Assembly: GCA_003135495.1 (NCBI GenBank)
Contig: PLBX01000280.1
Span: 6,535-22,715, forward strand
DNA length: 16,181 nucleotides
Direction of reading: 5' to 3'
Origin: Acidobacteriaceae bacterium
GTDB taxonomy: Bacteria > Acidobacteriota > Terriglobia > Terriglobales > Acidobacteriaceae
The notes below the pieces were generated by a model. It searched no databases. It was given only the letters and a program-made list of their open reading frames with translations, and had not been told where the DNA came from. A program made the position numbers and the translations under genes. Positions 1-7,744 of this stretch are shown in pieces (the first letter of the stretch is position 1; each line of letters starts with the position of its first letter).

Positions 1-2397
1 TCGAAATGGGAGGTCATTGAGGCGGGGCTCAAGTGTCTTCAGGGCAAGGGCATCGTCAATTCGATCTCATTGAAAGAGGGCGAAGAAAAGTTTCGCAAGC
101 ACGCCGCCACCGTCCTCAAATATGGCGCCGCAGTGGTTGTGATGGCCTTCGACGAGCAGGGCCAAGCCGCGACTTACGAGGACAAGATCCGCGTCTGCGA
201 GCGGGCTTACAAGATACTTGTCGATGAGGTCGGCTTTCCGCCCGAAGACATCATCTTCGATCCAAATATTCTTACCGTCGCGACCGGCATGGAGGAACAC
301 AACAACTACGCCGTTGATTTCATCAACGCCACGCGCTGGATCAAGGCCAATCTGCCGCACGCCAAAGTCAGCGGTGGCGTCTCCAACATCTCGTTCAGCT
401 TTCGAGGCAATAACAAGGTGCGCGAGGCGATGCACTCCGCATTTCTTTATCACGCAATTACAGCGGGTATGGACATGGGCATCGTGAATGCCGGGATGCT
501 TGAGGTCTATGAAGAAATAGATCCGGAACTGAAGGTTCTGGTCGAAGACGTATTGCTAAACCGCCGTCCCGACGCGACCGAGCGCCTGGTGGATTACGGC
601 GAAAAGCTCAAGAGCGTTAGCCAGGCAGCGAGTGAAAAGAAGTCGGAGGAGTGGCGCAGCGGCACGGTCGAGGAGCGTCTGTCTCACGCGCTGGTCAAGG
701 GGATCGATACATATATCGAAATCGACGCCGAGGAAGCGCGGGTCAAACTTGGCCGTCCTCTATTAGTAATCGAAGGCCCGCTGATGGACGGCATGAGCGT
801 CGTCGGTGATCTGTTCGGGGCCGGGAAGATGTTTTTGCCGCAAGTAGTCAAGTCTGCCCGCGTCATGAAGAAGGCCGTGGCACATCTAACGCCGTTCATG
901 GAGGCCGAAAAAGTTGCCATGGCTGCCGCTGGCGAGGTGGTCAAAGCGCAGGGAAAAATCGTACTCGCAACCGTCAAGGGTGACGTTCACGACATTGGAA
1001 AGAACATCGTCGGCGTCGTGCTCGCCTGCAATAACTATGAAGTGATCGACATGGGGGTGATGGTCCCGTGCGAAAAGATCCTCGAACGCGCCAAGGCGGA
1101 AAAAGCGGACATGATCGGCCTCAGTGGGCTGATTACTCCGTCTCTCGACGAGATGGTGCATGTTGCGCGGGAGATGGAGCGGCAGGGCTTCAAATTGCCG
1201 CTGCTCATCGGCGGGGCAACGACGAGCCGCGCACACACCGCCGTCAAGATCGCGCCGCACTACAGCGAGCCCGTCGTCCACGTGCTCGATGCCAGCCGTG
1301 CCGTTCCTGTGACAACCAGCCTTCTGAGCGATGATGGCAAGCCGGCGTTCGTGGCGCGGCATCGCGCCGACTACGAGGCGCTTCGGAAGGCCCACTCCGC
1401 GCCGCGCCTGACGGTCGTCTCTCTTGAGACCGCTCGCGCGAGGCGTACCCCGATTCGGTGGCGTGCGGAAGATATTCCCCAGCCCTCGTTTACGGGGGTG
1501 CGCGTTCTGGATAATTTCCCGCTGGCAACGCTGCGCGACTTCATCGACTGGACGCCGTTCTTCCACACCTGGGGACTGAAGGGTGTTTATCCCCGCATCC
1601 TTGAGCACGAGGGACAAGGTGCGCAGGCGCGTCAGATCTTCACCGAAGCGAACAATCTCCTCGATACCATCATCGAGAAAAAGTTGATTACGGCGCGAGG
1701 CGTATATGGCTTATTTCCCGCCAGCGCTGTGGGCGACGATATCGAACTGTATACCGATGCCGCGCGCACAAAAGTTCTCGAACGATTTCACTTCCTCCGT
1801 CAGCAATCGAATAAAGAAGGTAGCGAACCATGCCGGTCTCTTGCTGACTTCATCGCGCCCAAGGAAACTGGGCTGCCCGATCACATCGGTGCCTTCGCAG
1901 TGACCAGCGGGATCGGCCTGAAGGAACTATGCGATCGGTTCCGATCTCAGAACGACGACTACAACGCGATCATGGCGGAGGCCATTGCCGACCGCCTCGC
2001 AGAAGCTTTTGCCGAATGCCTGCACAAACGAGTCCGCGATGAGTGGGGTTACGGTTGTGAAGAAGGCCTGAGCAATACGGATCTCATCCAGGAGAAGTAT
2101 CGCGGAATCAGGCCGGCTGCGGGTTATCCGGCGTGTCCAGATCACACAGAGAAGGGTCCGCTTTGGCGTTTGCTCGATGTACAGGCAAACACCGGAATGC
2201 TGATCACAGAGTCGTTTGCGATGTGGCCTGGTTCAAGCGTGAGTGGCCTCTACTTCGCTCATCCGGAATCACGATATTTCAGCCTCGGCAAAATCGATCG
2301 TGATCAAGTCGCCGACTACAGCAAGCGCAAACAGATGAGCGTGCCAGAGGTCGAGCGATGGCTCGGGCAAAACCTGAACTACGACCCGGCGGAATAA
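1..2397 (+). CDS. metH: Cobalamin-dependent methionine synthase, C-terminal 798 residues (5' end outside window)
   Basis: Transfers a methyl group from methyltetrahydrofolate via cobalamin to homocysteine, giving methionine in the cytoplasm. The frame is open from base 1, so the N-terminal homocysteine domain and the start of the folate domain (about 430 residues by comparison with the E. coli enzyme) are missing. The visible residues begin inside the folate-binding barrel ([17 protein letters not shown], then [14 protein letters not shown]). The helical cap follows, then the B12 domain with DVHDIG at residues 328-333 (His330 is the cobalt ligand), SGLIT and a GGATTS loop. The SAM-dependent reactivation domain follows, with DWTPFF (Asp516, equivalent to E. 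coli Asp946) and [10 protein letters not shown] (Arg704, equivalent to Arg1134). The C-terminus, [16 protein letters not shown], closely resembles the E. coli type. TAA is at 2395-2397. The visible part looks intact. No terminator was seen before the relic that follows. Confidence 0.97.
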   Translation, partial: SKWEVIEAGLKCLQGKGIVNSISLKEGEEKFRKHAATVLKYGAAVVVMAFDEQGQAATYEDKIRVCERAYKILVDEVGFPPEDIIFDPNILTVATGMEEHNNYAVDFINATRWIKANLPHAKVSGGVSNISFSFRGNNKVREAMHSAFLYHAITAGMDMGIVNAGMLEVYEEIDPELKVLVEDVLLNRRPDATERLVDYGEKLKSVSQAASEKKSEEWRSGTVEERLSHALVKGIDTYIEIDAEEARVKLGRPLLVIEGPLMDGMSVVGDLFGAGKMFLPQVVKSARVMKKAVAHLTPFMEAEKVAMAAAGEVVKAQGKIVLATVKGDVHDIGKNIVGVVLACNNYEVIDMGVMVPCEKILERAKAEKADMIGLSGLITPSLDEMVHVAREMERQGFKLPLLIGGATTSRAHTAVKIAPHYSEPVVHVLDASRAVPVTTSLLSDDGKPAFVARHRADYEALRKAHSAPRLTVVSLETARARRTPIRWRAEDIPQPSFTGVRVLDNFPLATLRDFIDWTPFFHTWGLKGVYPRILEHEGQGAQARQIFTEANNLLDTIIEKKLITARGVYGLFPASAVGDDIELYTDAARTKVLERFHFLRQQSNKEGSEPCRSLADFIAPKETGLPDHIGAFAVTSGIGLKELCDRFRSQNDDYNAIMAEAIADRLAEAFAECLHKRVRDEWGYGCEEGLSNTDLIQEKYRGIRPAAGYPACPDHTEKGPLWRLLDVQANTGMLITESFAMWPGSSVSGLYFAHPESRYFSLGKIDRDQVADYSKRKQMSVPEVERWLGQNLNYDPAE

Positions 2398-2422
2398 CAT
2401 CAGAGCTGCGGCCTCACCCTAG

Positions 2423-2710
2423 AGACGGCCGAGCCAGTTCCATCATAAAAAGATGCGCGAAGAACGAGGCATCTCCTCCGAAGACTCGGCCCAAATTCGT
2501 GATTTCTTTTATCAGAATTATCGCGGGTCTCGTTACTCGTTTGGATATCCGGCGTGCCCGCACCTCGAGGATCAGACCAAACTCTTCGCACTGCTCCATC
2601 CGGAAGAGAACGTCGGCGTGCGCCTGACTACCGGCTTCCTGCTCGAACCCGAGCAGAGTACCTCGGCGATTGTGGTGCATCATCCGGGCGCGAAGTATTT
2701 TGTAGTGTAG
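2423..2710 (+). pseudogene. Orphan C-terminal fragment of a second MetH reactivation domain
   Basis: Starting 25 bases after the metH stop there is an open stretch of about 95 codons. It reads like the last quarter of a MetH reactivation domain: YRGSRYSFGYPACP, then LEDQTKLFALL, GVRLTTGFLLEPEQSTSA and VVHHPGAKYF before a TAG stop. This contains the SAM-binding Arg...GYPACP motif but not the rest of the domain, so it cannot bind cobalamin and probably does not fold as a full reactivation domain. The only ATG in a start position is at 2453, with no convincing ribosome-binding site. MetH-like sequence (FHHKKMREE) runs upstream of that ATG towards an in-frame stop at 2420-2422, which favours a truncated relic over a real small gene. 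Its wording (RYSFGYPACPHLEDQ, STSAIVVHH) is of a different MetH subtype from the intact copy next to it. A functional mini-protein of 85 residues starting at 2453 cannot be excluded. Confidence 0.7.
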
Positions 2711-2741
2711 GCCGGCAGAAATGTTTGCTGACTTCGCCGCC

Positions 2742-2775
2742 AAGAAAAAAGCGAAAACCATTTTACGGTTTTCGC
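2742..2775 (-). terminator. Intrinsic terminator of the HAF-repeat gene
   Basis: The arms GCGAAAACC (2751-2759) and GGTTTTCGC (2767-2775) form a perfect 9-bp stem with a 7-base loop. On the minus strand the stem is followed directly by TTTTTTCTT (complement of 2742-2750), a proper U-tract. It lies about 30 bases past the stop of the minus-strand HAF gene. It may also block read-through from metH on the other strand, where the tail is only moderately T-rich. Confidence 0.8.
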
Positions 2776-2806
2776 CCTTGTAGATAGTTATTTGTTTGTA
2801 GAGCTG

Positions 2807-3741
2807 TTATTGGTAAATCGCCATGAATCCCTCGATTTGCCCTTGAGAATCCCAAAACCCGCCGACGATAGAACGCTTGTCATTGATTCCAAACGGTATC
2901 GTCATGGAAGAGTTTGGATACGCAAACTTTATGTAAGCCGGACTCTTTTCCACATCGCTAGTTCCTTCATTGCTTTCGACGTTTTTCGCCAAATAGGCGA
3001 TCGTAGCGCCGCCACCGTAGCCAACCATATCGGCGTTGTCGTTTACGGCATCCGTAAAGCTGTCACCATTTTCAAATTTCGGAAAGAAATCGAAGTCCGT
3101 TCCGCGTTTTAAAAAACCGCGCCATGAATCGCCCTTCATCGAATACCCCACTATCGTGCCGCCGTTGGAGATGCCGGCCGCGCCATTGCAACTCGGACAA
3201 CCGGAGTCGCTGGCTACCTTCAAGTCGGTGAATGTCCCATTCGACCATCGGAACGAGCCTCCGCCCCATTCCCCGACAACGACCAGGGCTTTGTTGACAC
3301 TCATTGGAATTGCTAAGTAGCCCTGCTGGGGAGCATTTATCTGTTTTATCGTCCCGGTGTGAAGCCAAAGAAACCCGTAAATACCGCCATCATTAGTAGT
3401 GTAAGTTCCCACCAGATCCCCATAATCATTCAGACCATTCACGACCGTACTAATAGCGCCGGGAACGTCGACCGTTTTATAGGCCCCATTAATATATGTG
3501 AATCCGTGCTTGGTGCAATCCGGCATATAACGTATGTCGAGGACAGTTTCCCTGCAGGAAGTAGCAGTTTGATAAAATCCAGCGATTTCGCCAGATAAGT
3601 TGATTCCCTGGCCTCGGTATTAAAACCGGCAGGATCGTTGATCGCAGCGAACTTAAAGCTTTGCGCTGATGCTGGAACGCCCAGCAAGAGTGTGTTAGCA
3701 GAGACGAGTAACGCGAGTGTAACTAACTTCAACAGCGACAT
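2807..3741 (-). pseudogene. Secreted HAF-repeat protein, frameshifted near its N-terminus
   Basis: The two overlapping frames make sense only when joined. The first (from ATG at 3741, after AGAGGAG) gives a signal peptide, with likely cleavage after ASA near residue 26, then QSFKFAAINDPAGFNTEAR before leaving the family pattern. The second carries on as GINLSGEIAGFYQ and runs to TAA at 2807-2809. The switch falls at about 3604-3612. On the coding strand it reads GAG GCC AGG GAA, and one extra G in the AGGG run would restore EAR-GIN and give a protein of about 311 residues. At least five HAF-type units (GIN/AVN-x-x-G-x-x-VG) are visible, such as VNGLNDYGDLVGTY, AAGISNGGTIVGYS and PFGINDKRSIVGG. 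HAF repeats are found in secreted proteins of unknown role. The gene could be truly broken, or the missing base could be a sequencing error. An internal ATG at 3526 would give 239 residues without a signal peptide. Confidence 0.75.
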
Positions 3742-3810
3742 ATGCTCCTCTTTTGGCGATGATATCGCGTGCGTGGAAAGCGCCCATGCCGCTCCACCAT
3801 CTGAAAAAGT

Positions 3811-3839
3811 ATTGTTATTCCGCGTGAGGGTTATATCAA
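3811..3839 (-). promoter_or_regulatory. Candidate sigma70-type promoter for the HAF-repeat gene
   Basis: On the minus strand TTGATA (complement of 3834-3839) is followed after 17 bases by AACAAT (complement of 3811-3816). Transcription would begin near 3804, about 60 bases before the ATG at 3741. The -35 and the spacing are good and the -10 matches at 4 of 6 positions. No other evidence supports it. Confidence 0.35.
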
Positions 3840-4037
3840 TCTGGTAAAACCTGTATGAGGGTAAGAAAGAATAGGTAGGAGTTACGCTAAACCGGGGTCG
3901 TGCTGAGGGCCAAGTACAAAAACACTCGTTTTGCTCGCCTATTACTATGTTATCCGACTAGCGATGTGGTGATCGTTATGTCGCAAGACGAATTCCTGAT
4001 GAAGCTTCAATTGTTGCAAGACATCGGAGGGATGTAA

Positions 4038-4080
4038 GGTGCAGACGGGACTCTATTAGCGGAGAAGTATCATCTGCACC
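4038..4080. repeat. Inverted repeat (hairpin) downstream of the propeller-like gene
   Basis: GGTGCAGA (4038-4045) and TCTGCACC (4073-4080) are perfect 8-bp arms. Within the 27-base interval ACTCT and AGAAGT can pair with one bulge, giving a longer interrupted stem. It begins about 24 bases after the stop of the minus-strand gene at 4105, where a terminator would sit, but no T-run follows on either strand. It could be a weak terminator or an mRNA 3' stabilising stem. Confidence 0.45.
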
Positions 4081-4104
4081 ATATCGCTGACCCAACTGCT
4101 CCAC

Positions 4105-5214
4105 TTACTCGTAAAGCGTGGTCGTAGCCACGGTCACTCTCCCGCTTAACCGAAATCCAGTATGTACGGAAAGCTTTCCCGTGCTCGCTTGAAATGTGTA
4201 AACCCTCATCCAGTCGGCTTTGTAGGTATACACCAGAAGATTGTCGGGACTGAAATAGATAAGCGGCACTCCGGAAATGGTTGAAGGCCCTTGGATAAGC
4301 TTCGAATTCGTAAAGTCGAGATGCCCCACAAATGTCTTCTTCAAGTCTGCATCGGGATAGAAGATGTTTTTACTCGAGGGGTCAAACGCTAGTACGCCCG
4401 AGTCATCTCCGCAGAAGGCAAGGTCAGAGGCCTGGCAACCAATCTGTTGATTCGTGACGACGTTGGTGATGTTTAAATAGCCGCTGCCGGAACTGCAACA
4501 AGTGCTTTGCCCAGCGGTAAGCGTATCGCTCACTGCCACCGTGGCGGTGCCGCCGCAGTCCGCGTTTTGTTGAATCAGACTGGTCAACGGGCCAAGATCT
4601 CCGGTGGTCTGATTCACGCCATAAAAATCGTATCCCGGCATACATGTGTAAGGCCCATCGTCGAAGTTTCGCGCGAATAGACGATGTCCGCTGACCCCGA
4701 AACTGAAGCCAATAAGATAGGTGTAATAGTTGGAGTAGGTTGCCACTACCTTTTGCGTGCTTGTTAACCCGCCGCTCGTCTGATCGATGGTGAAGAGAGA
4801 AATCGAAACATCGGAATTGCCCTGGGAATCTGTCCAGCCGATCGCCGCGTACGCGAATTTGCCATCAGGATCTACCACGAAAGAGAAGACCGGGTAGGCG
4901 AAGTTGAATTTCAGTTGCTGAGTCGCGCGGGCGGCCGGAATGCCCTTGGAGTTAGTGGGATAAACCCAAACGCTGCTCCCATTCCAGATATAAACGAAGT
5001 GTTTGCTGCCAATGGTTAACGGATCAATCGAAGCGCTGGGCACGCTCATCGTTCCAACTTGAGTTGCCACCGCAGTCTGCGGATTTACGTTGTAAGTCAG
5101 AAGTGTGAAGCTTTGGTTTTGGCGCTCCGCGACGTACAACACTTCTACTGATGACGCGAAACACTCGGTGGCGAGCAATCCCACCAAGACGAAGAGGATA
5201 CTAGCTCTCAACAT
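4105..5214 (-). CDS. Secreted cysteine-rich beta-propeller-like protein of unknown function
   Basis: This is a 369-residue protein with a clear signal peptide (MLRASILFVLVGLLATECFA, cleavage near residue 20). The start is supported by AGGAG six bases before the ATG at 5214. The mature part is beta-rich and carries repeating units that read like YncE/lactonase-type propeller blades: an aromatic strand, then DPDGKFAYAA, ISLFTIDQTSGGLTS, DPSSKNIFYPDAD, FSPDNLLVYTY and VYTFQASTGKLSV. The SPD/DPDG plus TGxL pattern is typical of seven-bladed propellers in that superfamily. Six cysteines remain after signal removal (in YTCM, ADCGG, STCC, GCQ and FCGDD), an even number consistent with extracytoplasmic disulfides. 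No catalytic residues of 6-phosphogluconolactonase could be assigned, so an enzymatic role is not claimed. It stands alone, 109 bases downstream of the membrane-protein gene on the same strand. Confidence 0.8.
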   Translation of the reverse strand: MLRASILFVLVGLLATECFASSVEVLYVAERQNQSFTLLTYNVNPQTAVATQVGTMSVPSASIDPLTIGSKHFVYIWNGSSVWVYPTNSKGIPAARATQQLKFNFAYPVFSFVVDPDGKFAYAAIGWTDSQGNSDVSISLFTIDQTSGGLTSTQKVVATYSNYYTYLIGFSFGVSGHRLFARNFDDGPYTCMPGYDFYGVNQTTGDLGPLTSLIQQNADCGGTATVAVSDTLTAGQSTCCSSGSGYLNITNVVTNQQIGCQASDLAFCGDDSGVLAFDPSSKNIFYPDADLKKTFVGHLDFTNSKLIQGPSTISGVPLIYFSPDNLLVYTYKADWMRVYTFQASTGKLSVHTGFRLSGRVTVATTTLYE

Positions 5215-5323
5215 GAGTTTCTCCTGGAAACCCTAAGGCTCCGAAATTCAGATGCTAGGCGAATGAGAGTTGGTTGCTGATGTGTATGCTGTATGACGAG
5301 GCGAGACGAGATTCGAAATTGTT

Positions 5324-5749
5324 TTAAACAGTCTCAATCGAGATCGGGTGCGTAGGGGTCAACACGCGAGAGTGCTTACGGACGACCAGTAAACCCACCA
5401 GCACCGCGCTTAGAAGCATGGCAACCCGAATGTAAACGCCGTTATGGAATGTGTGATCGCCCGCCACAGTGCGCAGCAAGCCCGACGTCGCGCTGATGGC
5501 GCAGAATCCGAAATACAGTTTCTCCATGCGATCGCGGGAAAGGGCGAAGAGCCACAAGAGTATGACGGAGACGACCGTGAAGATGCCGCAAAGAATCCAG
5601 GTGCCCGGGGACACGGGGGATGAGATCCAGATACCCGCCGCTGCTTTACCGGCCACCATCTGCCGAGCGGCGATGAGCAGGAAGATGACGGAGTGCACCA
5701 GCGCCACGATAGCTCGTTTGCGGGTGGTGAGGATGGAGAATTCGGGCAT
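5324..5749 (-). CDS. Small four-helix membrane protein of unknown function
   Basis: This 141-residue protein has four hydrophobic segments that look membrane-spanning: about residues 12-31 (AIVALVHSVIFLLIAARQMV), 48-68 (TWILCGIFTVVSVILLWLFAL), 78-95 (a weaker FGFCAISATSGLLRTVAG) and 106-123 (YIRVAMLLSAVLVGLLVV). A basic, soluble tail follows. No family name was recognised with confidence. No Shine-Dalgarno sequence precedes the ATG at 5749; a poor TTGAGG-N19-TATCTT pair ends about eight bases before it. The CRP-like palindrome at 5790-5805 lies about 40 bases upstream, so the Crp/Fnr gene that diverges from it may control it. Confidence 0.75.
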   Translation of the reverse strand: MPEFSILTTRKRAIVALVHSVIFLLIAARQMVAGKAAAGIWISSPVSPGTWILCGIFTVVSVILLWLFALSRDRMEKLYFGFCAISATSGLLRTVAGDHTFHNGVYIRVAMLLSAVLVGLLVVRKHSRVLTPTHPISIETV

Positions 5750-6049
5750 ATCTATTAAGATACTTTAGCCAAAACCGTCTGCCTCAAGATGTGATCTCCG
5801 TCACGCCACCGAATCCTATCCCCTGACAATTTTCGGACATCGGTCAAGTAGTCCGATACTAAAGCCGCTCCGATTCGCGCAAGAATATGTCGGTCAAACG
5901 AAGCAAAAACTGTGCAGTAAGGGACAGTTTTTAGAATGCCCTAAGCGTAACGTTGAAGTGTCTGCTAGCAACCTTTCCGACTCCCCATGCAGGTGACGGC
6001 CAACCTTGCGAAATAGACAGCTCGCGCTGTGCCGTGCAAGGAGGCTGTT
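5750..6049. other. Divergent intergenic region with palindromes
   Basis: Apart from the CRP-like site, this gap holds TCGGAC (5833-5838) and GTCCGA (5851-5856), six-base inverted arms around 12 bases, with a GATACT -10-like hexamer overlapping the right arm. No good -35 pairs with it. The SD sequence of the downstream regulator gene (AAGGAGG at about 6038-6044) closes the region. No small gene was found. Confidence 0.4.
5790..5805. promoter_or_regulatory. CRP-like palindrome TGTGA-N6-TCACG
   Basis: The bases TGTGATCTCCGTCACG match the classical CRP half-sites (TGTGA and TCACA) at nine of ten positions with the standard six-base spacer. The site lies in the 300-base divergent gap between a membrane-protein gene (start 5749, minus) and a Crp/Fnr-family regulator gene (start 6050, plus), where autoregulation or control of the neighbour would act. 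The binding specificity of this regulator is unknown. Confidence 0.4.
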
Positions 6050-6823
6050 ATGAGCGAGAAATTGACCGCTTTTGCGGGCAAGAGACCTACAATGGCATCG
6101 TCTTCGGACGGTGATGGCAACCACATCCACAACAAAATTCTGCTTGGGCTTCCAGCGAAAGAAGCTGAGATGCTCTTGCCGAAACTCGAATTCGTACGCC
6201 TCAAAGTGCATCAAGTTCTGCATGAACCCGGCGATACATTGAAGTCTGCTTATTTTGTTAACAGCGGTTTAGTGTCGATTCTTAGCGTATTTCCCGACGG
6301 GAAGTGTGTGGAAGTGGGGCTGGTCGGCAAGGAAGGATTTATTGGACTTCCTCTCGTTGCTGGGTTCCGCACGGCCAACACCCGCGCAATCATTCAGATC
6401 GAGGCCTCAGCCTTCCGAGTCGACTCTGAGACTTTAGTCGGCATTCTCCAGCAGGGTCGAGCCCTCGACCGTCGCCTACAACAATTTTCCCAGATCATGG
6501 CGATGGAAGTGACCCAAGTGGCCGCCTGCAATCGGTTGCACGAAGTGAACGAAAGACTGGCACGATGGCTGCTTATGAGTGCAGATATCGTGGATTCGAA
6601 TTGCGTGCCGTTAACGCAGGAATTCCTTGCCCACATGCTTGGCACCCGGAGATCGAGTGTAACCGTGGCCGCCGGAATGCTGGAAACTGCCGGGCTCATT
6701 TCCAATTCTCGCGGTAGGGTCGATATCATCGACCGGCCAAGACTGGAAGAAGCGGCATGCGACTGCTACAAAATCATGCGGACTCAACGAGCCGAATGGC
6801 GTGGCGAATCGCACACTGAATAA
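6050..6823 (+). CDS. Crp/Fnr-family transcriptional regulator
   Basis: This 257-residue DNA-binding regulator has a cyclic-nucleotide-type sensor barrel at about residues 30-140 (LPKLEFVRLKVHQVLHEPGDTL, then YFVNSGLVSILSVFPDGKCVEVGLVGKEGFIGLP). A long dimerisation helix follows, then a C-terminal winged helix-turn-helix at about 188-219 (LTQEFLAHMLGTRRSSVTVAAGML). The ATG at 6050 is chosen over the upstream GTG at 6029 because AAGGAGG sits five bases before it. There is no N-terminal cysteine cluster like that of FNR, and the cAMP-contacting Arg-Ser/Thr pair of E. coli Crp is not obvious, so the signal is unknown. The CNRLHEVNERLARWLL linker is typical of a large bacterial subgroup of stress or redox regulators. 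It diverges from the small membrane-protein gene, with a CRP-like palindrome between the two. Confidence 0.9.
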   Translation: MSEKLTAFAGKRPTMASSSDGDGNHIHNKILLGLPAKEAEMLLPKLEFVRLKVHQVLHEPGDTLKSAYFVNSGLVSILSVFPDGKCVEVGLVGKEGFIGLPLVAGFRTANTRAIIQIEASAFRVDSETLVGILQQGRALDRRLQQFSQIMAMEVTQVAACNRLHEVNERLARWLLMSADIVDSNCVPLTQEFLAHMLGTRRSSVTVAAGMLETAGLISNSRGRVDIIDRPRLEEAACDCYKIMRTQRAEWRGESHTE

Positions 6824-6933
6824 TTGGTTCGCCATAGTACCGACATTCTTGTGTTGTAGAAGTACCCTTCCGTCAGCGCGTATTGGCAACGGGTAATTCC
6901 GATTAACTCCATCGCGTTGAACGGGGGTGCCAA

Positions 6934-7113
6934 ATGTCGGAAGGTGACGTTATTCCACTAGCTTTGAGTAGAAATGAGATTAAGTGTCCGCATTGCCAGA
7001 AGAAAACAGTACATAACTGGCCAGGCACTACAATCCTCTTCGCAACCGCCAAGTGCACGCACTGCGGCAATAAGTTTCTGATCGCGTTGAACGAACCCCA
7101 ATCGGGCTTGTGA
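6934..7113 (+). CDS. 59-residue zinc-ribbon protein
   Basis: ATG at 6934 runs to TGA at 7111-7113. The protein carries two CxxC knuckles, CPHC and CTHC, about 20 residues apart, in the arrangement of a small zinc ribbon (IKCPHCQKKTVHNWPG ... AKCTHCGNKFLIAL). Such proteins often bind nucleic acid or serve as metal-binding adaptors; no specific family was recognised. A G-rich GGGGG lies about nine bases before the ATG, a weak ribosome-binding site. It sits 110 bases downstream of the Crp/Fnr gene on the same strand and could share its transcript. The four correctly spaced cysteines are the main argument for it being real. A 13-base direct repeat (ATCGCGTTGAACG) occurs just before the start (6911) and again inside the 3' end (7081). 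Confidence 0.65.
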   Translation: MSEGDVIPLALSRNEIKCPHCQKKTVHNWPGTTILFATAKCTHCGNKFLIALNEPQSGL

Positions 7114-7232
7114 CCCAAGCCCCTGCTTATTTATTGTGCGATCCTTCGAGCAGGCTGTTTCCTCATACTGCATCCCGCCGGGCACCGTTATCCGTGGGTA
7201 CCTCACATTACACTAGCCGTGATTGTTTCATT

Positions 7233-7261
7233 TTGACAGCCGACACTCCGTTCGGGAAAAT
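7233..7261 (+). promoter_or_regulatory. Candidate sigma70-type promoter for the SmbP-like gene
   Basis: A perfect TTGACA (7233-7238) is followed after 17 bases by GAAAAT (7256-7261), a 4-of-6 match to the -10 element. Transcription would begin near 7268, giving a leader of about 80 bases before the ATG at 7348. Confidence 0.4.
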
Positions 7262-7347
7262 GTGGTTGCTGCGGCTGCCGGAAGGTGAGTCACGATTTGC
7301 TTCCACACCATCCTTTGCGATGTTTAGATTTTAGAGAGGGAAAAATT

Positions 7348-7608
7348 ATGACGAAAGCGATTGCAGTTACGGTTCTGTCAGTATGCCTGTCGTTTGTTGC
7401 CGGTCTCGCTGTAGCCGAAAAAGTGCGTGACCTTCACGATTTGGAAGCAGCCCATCACCACATCGAAGAAGCGATGAAGGAGATGGACCACGCTCGCGCC
7501 GCCAATCACTACGATATGGCTGGTCACGGAGCGAAGGCAGAAGAACATCTGCGTGCGGCGGAGCGTGAACTGCACGAGGCTATTGAGGCTGCTCGCGCGG
7601 CCCGGTAG
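7348..7608 (+). CDS. SmbP-like histidine-rich periplasmic metal-binding protein
   Basis: This is an 86-residue secreted protein. ATG at 7348 follows GAGAGGG with seven bases between; the longer frame starting at 7285 lacks a signal peptide at its true N-terminus, so the shorter form is chosen. The signal peptide is MTKAIAVTVLSVCLSFVAGLAVA with cleavage near residue 23. The mature part is a short, charged, fully helical segment rich in His, Glu and Ala (LEAAHHHIEEAMKEMDHARAANHYDMAGHG, then AEEHLRAAERELHEAIEAA) with heptad-like spacing of histidines. This pattern resembles the small metal-binding protein SmbP first described in Nitrosomonas europaea, which binds copper and other divalent metals in the periplasm. 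The role here is inferred as metal buffering. It is monocistronic, with a candidate promoter at 7233 and a strong terminator at 7648. Confidence 0.75.
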   Translation: MTKAIAVTVLSVCLSFVAGLAVAEKVRDLHDLEAAHHHIEEAMKEMDHARAANHYDMAGHGAKAEEHLRAAERELHEAIEAARAAR

Positions 7609-7647
7609 CGGACCCCAACTCTCAATTCTATTTTGGTAGCAGAGGAG

Positions 7648-7684
7648 ATCAGCCGTCAGTTTTATAGCTGACGGCTGATTTTTT
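7648..7684 (+). terminator. Strong intrinsic terminator after the SmbP-like gene
   Basis: ATCAGCCGTCAG (7648-7659) pairs perfectly with CTGACGGCTGAT (7668-7679), a 12-bp GC-rich stem with an 8-base loop, followed by a run of six T (7679-7684). It lies about 40 bases past the stop at 7608. The T-run is only on the plus-strand side, so it serves the SmbP-like gene rather than the minus-strand gene at 7745. Confidence 0.92.
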
Positions 7685-7744
7685 ATTGCATTAACTTCTC
7701 AGCCATGGCTGTGGAGATCCGCGACCCGCCATAACTCGGCGAGG

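Larger units (their letters stand above)
3742..4104. other. Intergenic gap between two minus-strand genes
   Basis: This 363-base gap holds the candidate HAF promoter near its left end and a long inverted repeat (4038-4080) near its right end. A plus-strand open stretch from a GTG at 3900 to a TAA at 4036-4038 (about 45 residues, including FARLLLCYPTSDVVIVMSQDEF) has no clear ribosome-binding site and no family was recognised. It is not called as a gene. Confidence 0.5.

Noticed and set aside
886..1617. 243-residue minus-strand open frame opposite metH
   Set aside because: It lies entirely inside conserved metH coding sequence and its protein is His/Arg/Asp-rich without family motifs, a typical shadow of GC-rich coding DNA.
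3900..4038. Possible 45-residue protein from a GTG start in the intergenic gap
   Set aside because: No ribosome-binding site, no recognised family, and its end overlaps an inverted repeat.
7110..7334. 74-residue plus-strand frame before the SmbP-like gene
   Set aside because: No ribosome-binding site or domain; it covers the likely promoter of the next gene and ends only 13 bases before its start.
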